5,867 nucleotides of DNA from Victivallales bacterium (GTDB lineage: Bacteria > Verrucomicrobiota > Lentisphaeria > Oligosphaerales > Lenti-02), in the NCBI GenBank assembly GCA_018648945.1, contig JABGQJ010000505.1:1-5867 (forward strand), in the 5' to 3' direction. A program made the position numbers and the translations under genes. This document shows, in pieces, positions 1 through 5,867 of this stretch. Below the pieces are notes generated by a model. The model was not told the DNA's origin and ran no database searches. It saw only the letters and a list, made by a program, of their open reading frames with translations. The number at the start of each line of letters is the position of its first letter. Position 1 is the first letter of the stretch.

Positions 1-3000
1 GAGGGCACGGGCCTCGTCTTCATCGACAAGGCTCCGGGCGAGGTCCTGCGCAAAGACCGGCGCGTTCCCACGCCGATCCCGGACCTGCTGGGGGGCATCG
101 CCCTGACCGGTCGATTCTCGCGCGACGACACGCACTGGCAGGACCGCTACAAGGGTAAGAAGCCCGGCAGCGAGGAGGCGTTCCGCAGCCAGTTCTTCGC
201 AGCCTACCAACTGGGGCGCGGGCGGGCGGTCGATTTCACCGGCAAGTTCAGTTTCGGCGACCACTGGAGCCGGCTCTCGTTCGCGCGCCCCTATACTCCC
301 GAATACAGGCTGGATGCCGACTATGCGCTGGCCGAGCTCGGGCGAGCCGTCCTCTGGGCAGGCGGGAAGGAATCGGAGGCGCGATTCATCGCCGAGCCCC
401 CGGCGCGTCTGGCTGTGCCGTGGGGGGCGACTGCGGGCAAGACAGTGGCCTGGTCCTTCGACATTGCTGGCGAAAAGCGGGACACGACGGTTTCCTGGCG
501 CGTCCGGACGCTCGCCGGAGACGTGGTCCACGCAGCAGAGAAGCTCTTCCCAGACGCTTCGGGCATCATCGAGTGCACGGCCCTGCTACCGGACCTCGGC
601 GCTGGCAACTACTATCTTGACGTGTTTGTGGACAGCCCCCGGGGCCGGGAGAACTACGGGTTCTCAGCCCTGATTGTCTCGACACCCTACGCGGTCACCA
701 TCGAGCAGGAGCAGGAAGGCGTGGAGGTCGGCCAAGCACTGGGTGGGACAGTCTTGGTGGAACGCAGCGACACCGCTGCCCAGGCACCGGCCCCAACCGC
801 CATCGTCCTCGATCTGCTCGACAGCGAGGATCGCATCGTGGACCGGGCGGTGCACGAGGGTGATCCGAGCCAGCCGATCCGGTACTCGTTCGCCAGCGAC
901 GCGCACTATCCGGTTGGCATGCGCGTCCGAGCGACCGTCCAGGCGGGGGGACGCGCGGCGGGCTCGGGGTCCGCTACCCACTACCTTCTGCAGCGTCGCC
1001 AGGACCGCTTCAACGTGGTGCTGTGGGGCAGTTTCGGGGGTGCCTACGGACACTGGGGCTACCGCAAGCTCTGGCAGACCGGAGTCACCTCTGCCATGTC
1101 CCGAGCAGGCTCTGCTGCGAACCTGACATCGACCCCGTTCATTGCCGCTTGGGGGAACTGGAAGGGCGAGCTCGACGGCCAGGCGTTCACCTTCGACCAG
1201 CGCGCGACCAAGCCAAAACCGCACCCGGAAACCAAGGTCCCGACCATGGTCCCGACCTGCTGGAACGACAGCCAGAGGTTTGAGAAGATGCTGGACGTCC
1301 AGGACAAGCACTGGCAAGCTGGCATGCAGAAACCGGTGTTTGTCTACAACATGTACGACGAGGGGCCACATTCCGGGTGCTGCCTCGCCCCGCCCTGTCT
1401 TGAGGCCTACCGGACCTGGCTGAAGGAGCGGTACGGCGGCGATCTGAAGGCCCTGAACACGGAGTGGCTGAGCGACTACCGGACCTGGGACCAGGTCACT
1501 GTGCTCAAGGAAAACGACACCAGCGAGAAAGAGGCCAAGAAGCAAGGCATCTATGCCCGCTGGTCCGACCGGAAGCACTTCTCGGAAGTGAACTTCTGCC
1601 GCACGATCCTCGCGGGGCAGTCGCGGCGAGCCAAGCTCATCGATCCGCAAGCCAGAATCGGGTTCGAGGGCTCCGGTGGTTTCGGTATGGACTTCGACGA
1701 GCTCATTGGCAACACCGGGTTCTGGTGCCCCTACGACGGGCTCCAGACAGAGATGGTCCGAAGCCTGAAGCCGCCGGGGTACATCCACAGCTTCTGGGTC
1801 GGCTATCAGAAGACGGCTGACCCGCTCATCTCCCGGACCTGGCGCATGGTCGTCAACGGCGCCCCGTCGGTATGGTGGTGGATGCTCAAGGGCCGGGGGC
1901 GTTTCCATGGCTGGCTGGGGCCCAATTTCATGCCCTATCCCGAGAACCAGAAGTACCTGGACGAATGCACTCTGCCGCTCCGGCGCGGGCTCGGCGATCT
2001 GCTGATCAATCTGGACATGCCCCATGACGGGATGGCGGTCTACTATTCTGTGGCCGCCGCCCACGCCGGGGGAATTGGCGACTCTGCCGCCTACAACTCC
2101 GTGGCAGGTGCGCACGCGAATGTCGTCAAACTCGCCGAGGATTGTGGACTGCAGTGGGTCTACACGACCAGGAAGCGACTGCTCGACGGTGACTTGGCGA
2201 GGCGGGGGATCAAACTCCTTGTTCTGCCCTTCCACCAAGCCCTGGACCAGGACGAAGTGGACGTGCTGCGCAGCTTCGTGCAGGCCGGGGGCACCGTCTT
2301 GGCCGACTTGCGCCCCGGGGTCTACTCAGGGCATTGCCGCCCCCTCGAACACGGCCCTGCCGAAGCTCTGTTCGGCATCGAGCGCACGGGGAAAGGCAAG
2401 CCCGTACCTATCGAAGGCACGCTCACGGTGAATCTGAACGGGCAGGACATCCCGATCAGCGTCCGCAACAACCGCGCGGACGGGGAGATCAAGGCAACGA
2501 CGGCCACGGTCGGAGGCGAACTCAGCGGCGCGCCCCTGTTCTTGGTAAATCGCATCGGCAAGGGCAGCGCCATTCTGCTCAACTTCCACGTCACCCAGTA
2601 CAACGGCGAGCGCGAGATGAGCAAGGGCGCAAAGAAGCGCGCCTTCTTCCGGGCTCTGACTGCCGCAATCGGCGTTCAGCCGCCACTGCTGCGGCGAGGG
2701 ACGGATGGCGGCGAGGTATTGCGCACAGAGACCATCACCTGGCGCAAGGGCAACGTGACCTTGCACGCCCTCTATCGTGACGGCGGCACGGATGCCTCAG
2801 GGGTGGACCTGGAACTGGCCGACGACGCCTTCGTCTTCGATCTGCGCAGGGGCGAACGCGGCAAGACCCGGCGCATCAGGATCGACGCACTGAAGCCGGG
2901 CTACGCCCAATTCCTGGCCGTCTACCCCTATGACCCCGGCAAGCCGAAGGTAAAGGTCTCGGGCAAACGTGCCAAGGCGGGAGACACCGTGCGCTTCGCC

Positions 3001-3237
3001 ATTTCCATGTCTGGAGTGCCTGGCAGTGAAACCGGTGTATTCAGCTACGAAACCAGGTTGATGGATCCCAGCGGCAAGAGAGTGGACGTGATCCCCTGGT
3101 CCGTCCAAGGCGTGGGCGGAAAAACGGCAACCCACGTCCGCTTCGCCCACAACGACCCCGACGGCATCTGGCAGCTGAGGGTCCGGGAAGTGACGACCGG
3201 TCGCGAAACCGTCGCCGAGATCAAGAAGGGCCCCTGA
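1..3237 (+). CDS. GH42 (beta-galactosidase)-like multi-domain protein, 5' end outside the window
   Basis: The frame is open from base 1 to TGA at 3235-3237, giving at least 1078 residues (numbered here from base 1), well above the 650-700 usual for GH42. The GTG at 415 is not the start, because coherent protein continues upstream of it. Visible layout: residues 1-124, tail of a glutamine-amidotransferase/ThuA-like domain (LGRGRAV 71-77, ELGRAVLWAGGKE 112-124); about 128-335, two beta-sandwich (Ig- or macroglobulin-like) regions; about 336-660, GH42-like TIM barrel. The barrel shows Cys420, a YDEG segment with Glu454 as likely acid/base, Cys460/461/466 as likely zinc ligands, WLKERYG (473-479) with LN..W (485-489), and VNGAPSVWWW (618-627) matching the family's HGAD..fFrWR block. 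About 670-880 is a GH42 trimerisation-like, amidotransferase-fold domain (QAGGTVLADLRPG 761-773; VNRIGKGSAILLNF 849-862). About 935-1078 are beta-sandwiches ending in NDPDGIWQLRVREVTTG. The usual nucleophile Glu is not evident. GH42 enzymes cleave beta-galactosides, but the substrate here is unknown. Secretion cannot be judged without the N-terminus. It is the first visible gene of the run. Confidence 0.85.
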   Translation, partial: EGTGLVFIDKAPGEVLRKDRRVPTPIPDLLGGIALTGRFSRDDTHWQDRYKGKKPGSEEAFRSQFFAAYQLGRGRAVDFTGKFSFGDHWSRLSFARPYTPEYRLDADYALAELGRAVLWAGGKESEARFIAEPPARLAVPWGATAGKTVAWSFDIAGEKRDTTVSWRVRTLAGDVVHAAEKLFPDASGIIECTALLPDLGAGNYYLDVFVDSPRGRENYGFSALIVSTPYAVTIEQEQEGVEVGQALGGTVLVERSDTAAQAPAPTAIVLDLLDSEDRIVDRAVHEGDPSQPIRYSFASDAHYPVGMRVRATVQAGGRAAGSGSATHYLLQRRQDRFNVVLWGSFGGAYGHWGYRKLWQTGVTSAMSRAGSAANLTSTPFIAAWGNWKGELDGQAFTFDQRATKPKPHPETKVPTMVPTCWNDSQRFEKMLDVQDKHWQAGMQKPVFVYNMYDEGPHSGCCLAPPCLEAYRTWLKERYGGDLKALNTEWLSDYRTWDQVTVLKENDTSEKEAKKQGIYARWSDRKHFSEVNFCRTILAGQSRRAKLIDPQARIGFEGSGGFGMDFDELIGNTGFWCPYDGLQTEMVRSLKPPGYIHSFWVGYQKTADPLISRTWRMVVNGAPSVWWWMLKGRGRFHGWLGPNFMPYPENQKYLDECTLPLRRGLGDLLINLDMPHDGMAVYYSVAAAHAGGIGDSAAYNSVAGAHANVVKLAEDCGLQWVYTTRKRLLDGDLARRGIKLLVLPFHQALDQDEVDVLRSFVQAGGTVLADLRPGVYSGHCRPLEHGPAEALFGIERTGKGKPVPIEGTLTVNLNGQDIPISVRNNRADGEIKATTATVGGELSGAPLFLVNRIGKGSAILLNFHVTQYNGEREMSKGAKKRAFFRALTAAIGVQPPLLRRGTDGGEVLRTETITWRKGNVTLHALYRDGGTDASGVDLELADDAFVFDLRRGERGKTRRIRIDALKPGYAQFLAVYPYDPGKPKVKVSGKRAKAGDTVRFAISMSGVPGSETGVFSYETRLMDPSGKRVDVIPWSVQGVGGKTATHVRFAHNDPDGIWQLRVREVTTGRETVAEIKKGP

Positions 3238-3246
3238 ACCCACGCC

Positions 3247-4680
3247 ATGTCAGACCCAACCAGACAGGAACTGCGCCAAGGCCGAGCCGCTGCCGCATGC
3301 GCCCTGCTTGCGCTCGCCCTCCTCACCGGCACCAGCTTGCTCGGGGCTGAACGCCCGACGTTGCCGCCCGTGCCGACCGGCGTCACGCCCCCGGTCGCGG
3401 TCGGCGATGCGTCGGGCAACACGCAGTGGAACGTCGGGGCCCTGCGCCATGGTCCAGCCGACGAGAAGGTCACAGCCCGGGCCAGTTACACTGTGCGCAA
3501 GACCACCGGCAAGGGCGACCGCCAGGAGCTCGCATACCCGGAAGGCACGGTGAAAGTCAGCGCCGCCATCGGCGTCAGCGGCTGGCCGTCCCTGACCCAC
3601 ACCGAATACCGCATCCCCCCCGGCCAGAGCGCCAAGAAACGTTGGGACTACGGCATCCTGAAGCTGGCTGATGGCACAGTCGTGCACGGTGACTCGGTCG
3701 GCTGCCAGTCCGGGAACGAGAACTTCTCGCCGTGGAACTTCATCACCCTTCGGGCGGAGGCCCCCGGAACAACGAAGGCGGTCGAGATCCTGAAACCGGC
3801 GCTGTGCCGGGCCGCGGCCGCGTTTGATGGCGATGGCTGGGCCTCGGCAGAGATGGTGTTCGCGCGACCGGTTGCGGAAGGTTGCGAAGTCCGCACCTCG
3901 ATCCGGATCAAGCGGGTGGCGGGTGATCCATTTCTCTACGTCCAAGTCGCAGTCGATCCTCAGGGCGCCACGCTTGAGGCACTCAGGATCAGCGGCTATC
4001 CGAACTACGCCCACGCGCTCATCTACGGGCTCCGGCCACGCTACCCCAAGGCGGCCAGATTCGTTGATCGCGAGCGCTGGGTCTGGGCGGCCGGGCACGA
4101 CTGGAACATGCACGACAAGCAACCCCATGGCGCAGCCCTCGAGGGCAACGACCCCGGCGGCATCTTCTGGTACAACCGGCGCAACAGCGAGGTGGGCGGC
4201 ATGATGGCCGTCTTCCTGCCAGAGGAAGTCTCCCAGGTCGAGGCGGCCGGGACCTATGGCGTTTCCGCTGCCCTGCACATGAAAGGGCAGGTCCTTCACT
4301 TCGCGCTCTTGGAGTGGCGGGACTGGCGCGGCTGGGAAGCCCTACGCAGGGACTTTGTTGGTTCGCTCCCAAGCGCGACGCGGCGCCTCCGGGACATGCG
4401 CTTCGCCTGGCCAGTCAAGGACTTGCTCGGACCGGCCAGGCGGCGCCAGCTTGTGATGCTGACCGCAAGCAGTCTAGTCGACTCCCAGGCGCGGCAGGCA
4501 TTGGGAGCTCGGCTTCAGGACTACGACCACGCCCGGGCCGCGCTGATCACAACTCCCCTGAAAGAAACGGAAACCCGGTACGCGGCCGAGCGCCAGCTCA
4601 TCATCCTCAAGGACGATCTGGTCCAGGCCGCCAAACCCTTGCTCAGAGAGTGGCTCAAGCAGGGCGGGAGCTTCGAGTGA
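3247..4680 (+). CDS. Secreted protein of unknown family, 477 residues
   Basis: I do not recognise a family. The ATG at 3247 is favoured because it gives a clear Sec-type signal peptide: basic n-region (Arg6, Arg10, Arg13), hydrophobic stretch about 14-32, likely cleavage after Ala34 (LLGA/ER). No lipobox cysteine sits at the cleavage site. A Pro-rich linker (37-49) follows. Residues 55-375 read as alternating beta strands rich in Trp, Tyr and Gly, with an aromatic/His block at about 252-312 (ALIYGLRPRYP, WVWAAGHDWNMHD, GGIFWYNRR). Residues about 376-477 are charged and look helical. The beta-rich middle could be a carbohydrate-binding or mutarotase-like sandwich, but that is a guess from composition and context. 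The gene begins 9 bases after the GH42-like gene stops and is in the same frame. No good Shine-Dalgarno lies at normal distance: the nearest purine run, AAGAAGGG at 3223-3230, is 16 bases away. Translation may therefore be coupled to the upstream gene. Confidence 0.85.
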   Translation: MSDPTRQELRQGRAAAACALLALALLTGTSLLGAERPTLPPVPTGVTPPVAVGDASGNTQWNVGALRHGPADEKVTARASYTVRKTTGKGDRQELAYPEGTVKVSAAIGVSGWPSLTHTEYRIPPGQSAKKRWDYGILKLADGTVVHGDSVGCQSGNENFSPWNFITLRAEAPGTTKAVEILKPALCRAAAAFDGDGWASAEMVFARPVAEGCEVRTSIRIKRVAGDPFLYVQVAVDPQGATLEALRISGYPNYAHALIYGLRPRYPKAARFVDRERWVWAAGHDWNMHDKQPHGAALEGNDPGGIFWYNRRNSEVGGMMAVFLPEEVSQVEAAGTYGVSAALHMKGQVLHFALLEWRDWRGWEALRRDFVGSLPSATRRLRDMRFAWPVKDLLGPARRRQLVMLTASSLVDSQARQALGARLQDYDHARAALITTPLKETETRYAAERQLIILKDDLVQAAKPLLREWLKQGGSFE

Positions 4681-4697
4681 ACCGAGCCCAAGCCGCA

Positions 4698-4704
4698 GTG
4701 AGGA
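4698..4704 (+). promoter_or_regulatory. Likely ribosome binding site for the UroD-like gene
   Basis: GTGAGGA lies in the 28-base gap after the preceding stop. It ends 4 bases before the ATG at 4709 and 13 bases before a second in-frame ATG at 4718. The spacing is short for the first ATG and long for the second, so it favours 4709 only modestly. The two starts differ by three residues (MEA), and the family-typical N-terminus (TSRERQLAAYRHE) follows either one. Confidence 0.5.
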
Positions 4705-4708
4705 CCCC

Positions 4709-5854
4709 ATGGAAGCAATGACCAGCCGCGAACGCCAGCTTGCCGCCTACCGACATGAAGCGGTCGACCGGATCCCGTGCTCGCCCCGGATCAGCTTCTG
4801 GTTGACGGAACACTACGGCGGGGCGTCACTGGCCACGCATCTGCGGGCGGGGCAGGAGTTCGGTTTCGACCCCCACGTGAACGCGAGGGTGTTCTGGTCT
4901 CCCTTTGAGTTGGGCGTGCGTGACAGCTACGACTTGCCCGAGGTCGAGTATTCCGTCGTCTGGAGCAAGGACGGGGACTTCGACGTGGCGAGCCGGACAT
5001 TCCGCACGCCGGCGGGGGTCCTCACCGACCGGCTCAACATCCCGCCGGCAGGAGACCGGAGCTTCGGCATGTCGCCGAACCCCTTCCGCAGCGAGCATCT
5101 GGTGAAGACGCGGGATGATCTGGGGGCGTTGCGCTATCTGCTCCCCGATCCGAAGCGGGCCAGTTTCGCAGGCTACTTCGGGCAGGTCGAAGAGGCGGGC
5201 GAAGACGGGTTAGTGCAGCTCAATATCCACTCGGCGCTGAACCACCGGGCGGGCGAGATGATGAGTACGGAAGACCTGATGATGCTGTACTACGACGACG
5301 AGTCGTTCTTCGCCGAGCTCATGGAGATCGGGCACCAGCAACAGCTGGGGGAGATCCGGACGGCGCTGGATGCGGGGGTGCGGCACTTCTTCCTGAACTG
5401 GTACTACAACAGCATGTCCACGGGCTGGTCGCCGCCATTCTGGACTGGCTACTTCCAGCCGCAACTGCGCGAGGCCTGCGAGCTGATCCATGCTGGCGAC
5501 GGCACAGTGGACTACTACGACGACGGCAAATGCATGGCGATCATCGACTGGGTCGCGGACGCCGGGATCGATGTCTTGGAGACTCTGACCCCGCCTCCCG
5601 TCGGCGATGTGGACCTGGCCGAGGTGAAGCGCCGCATCGGTGACCGGGTCTGCCTGAAGGGATACATCGATCTCATCTACGTGTTGAGGTTCGGCACCCC
5701 GGCACTCGTCGACAGAACCGTCCGGGAAGCGCTCGCTGTGGCCGGCCCCACCGGCTTCATTCTCGGCACGTCCGATGGCATCCGCGACGGCACGCCGCTC
5801 GAGAACGTCCGCGCCTACTTCCACGCGGCGGCCAGGTATGGTCGCCAAGCCTGA
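4709..5854 (+). CDS. Uroporphyrinogen decarboxylase-like (UroD/MtaA superfamily) protein
   Basis: This is a 381-residue protein, about the size of UroD-superfamily members, with no signal peptide and so probably cytoplasmic. The N-terminus SRERQLAAYRHEAVDRIP (6-23) matches the opening of UroD-like proteins. The C-terminal half has the family pattern: DWVADAGIDVLETLTPPPVG (280-299), DLAEVKRRIGDRVCLKG (302-318), then GFILGTSDGI (349-358) and TPLENVRAYFHAA (362-374). It is not HemE: the R.AGRYLPEY-type substrate-binding N-terminus is absent. In zinc-dependent methylcobamide:CoM methyltransferases (MtaA/CmuA) a HxCG motif and a late Cys bind zinc. By eye, the HxCG position here reads YDDG (270-273) and the late Cys position reads Asp356, so the ligands appear substituted. 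An aromatic segment at 231-245 (NWYYN...GWSPPFW) may line the pocket. Substrate unknown. The gene follows the secreted protein by 28 bases, probably in the same operon. Superfamily call is secure; reaction is not. Confidence 0.88.
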   Translation: MEAMTSRERQLAAYRHEAVDRIPCSPRISFWLTEHYGGASLATHLRAGQEFGFDPHVNARVFWSPFELGVRDSYDLPEVEYSVVWSKDGDFDVASRTFRTPAGVLTDRLNIPPAGDRSFGMSPNPFRSEHLVKTRDDLGALRYLLPDPKRASFAGYFGQVEEAGEDGLVQLNIHSALNHRAGEMMSTEDLMMLYYDDESFFAELMEIGHQQQLGEIRTALDAGVRHFFLNWYYNSMSTGWSPPFWTGYFQPQLREACELIHAGDGTVDYYDDGKCMAIIDWVADAGIDVLETLTPPPVGDVDLAEVKRRIGDRVCLKGYIDLIYVLRFGTPALVDRTVREALAVAGPTGFILGTSDGIRDGTPLENVRAYFHAAARYGRQA

Positions 5855-5867
5855 ACACGAACGGAAC

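Noticed and set aside
1408..1490. Repeated CTACCGGACCTGG at 1408-1420 and 1478-1490
   Set aside because: Both copies encode YRTW within the GH42-like barrel, and the flanking sequence is unrelated. This is chance reuse of codons, not a repeat element.
664..2238. Long open frame on the minus strand (524 codons) opposite the GH42-like gene
   Set aside because: It lies wholly antisense to a gene with clear family motifs. Its translation has low-complexity GC-driven composition and no recognisable domain. Long antisense frames are expected in GC-rich codon usage.
415..3237. GTG at 415 as the start of the GH42-like gene
   Set aside because: The same frame is open to base 1, and the upstream translation has a recognisable domain end (LGRGRAV, LWAGGKE). 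The gene is truncated by the window edge, not started here.
3250..4299. Minus-strand open frame (349 codons) opposite the secreted protein gene
   Set aside because: It is antisense to a gene with a signal peptide and operon spacing, and its translation shows no motif. It is a GC-bias shadow.
5210..5848. Minus-strand open frame (212 codons) opposite the UroD-like gene
   Set aside because: It overlaps the conserved C-terminal half of the UroD-like protein and has no family features of its own.
5855..5867. Possible terminator after the UroD-like gene
   Set aside because: Only 13 bases remain, with no inverted repeat or T-run, so no terminator can be supported.

Overview
The window is GC-rich, tightly packed bacterial DNA with three co-directional plus-strand genes. 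They are separated by only 9 and 28 bases, so they are probably co-transcribed. There is no long non-coding stretch, RNA gene, repeat array or mobile element. All three genes end in TGA and none has an internal stop, so the standard bacterial code applies. A very large multi-domain GH42-like protein, a secreted protein of unknown family and a uroporphyrinogen-decarboxylase-like (UroD-like) protein together resemble loci in Planctomycetes, Lentisphaerae, Verrucomicrobia, Armatimonadetes or related uncultured polysaccharide degraders. That lineage assignment is inference from family content; the window holds no phylogenetic marker.

Layout: (1) Bases 1-3237 are one uninterrupted frame entering from the left edge. 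They encode at least 1078 residues of a GH42 (beta-galactosidase)-like protein: the tail of an apparent glutamine-amidotransferase-like domain, two beta-sandwich regions, a TIM-barrel region with GH42-type cysteines and an acid/base-like glutamate, a second amidotransferase-like (GH42 trimerisation-like) domain, and C-terminal beta-sandwiches. (2) Bases 3247-4680 encode a 477-residue protein with a Sec-type signal peptide and no family I recognise. (3) Bases 4709-5854 encode a 381-residue UroD/MtaA-like TIM-barrel protein. The last 13 bases are non-coding and show nothing.

How they may work together (inference): the first protein would bind or cleave a galactoside-like glycan, the second would act outside the cytoplasm on the same material or as a structural partner, and the UroD-like protein would act in the cytoplasm on a small product, possibly a methylated one. 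Two points stand out. The GH42-like barrel seems to lack the usual nucleophile glutamate, and the UroD-like protein seems to lack all the zinc ligands of the MtaA/CmuA methyltransferases. The locus may therefore do chemistry that its family names do not predict. It looks like an accessory glycan-utilisation operon; I see no clear sign of a defence, mobile or RNA-based system.
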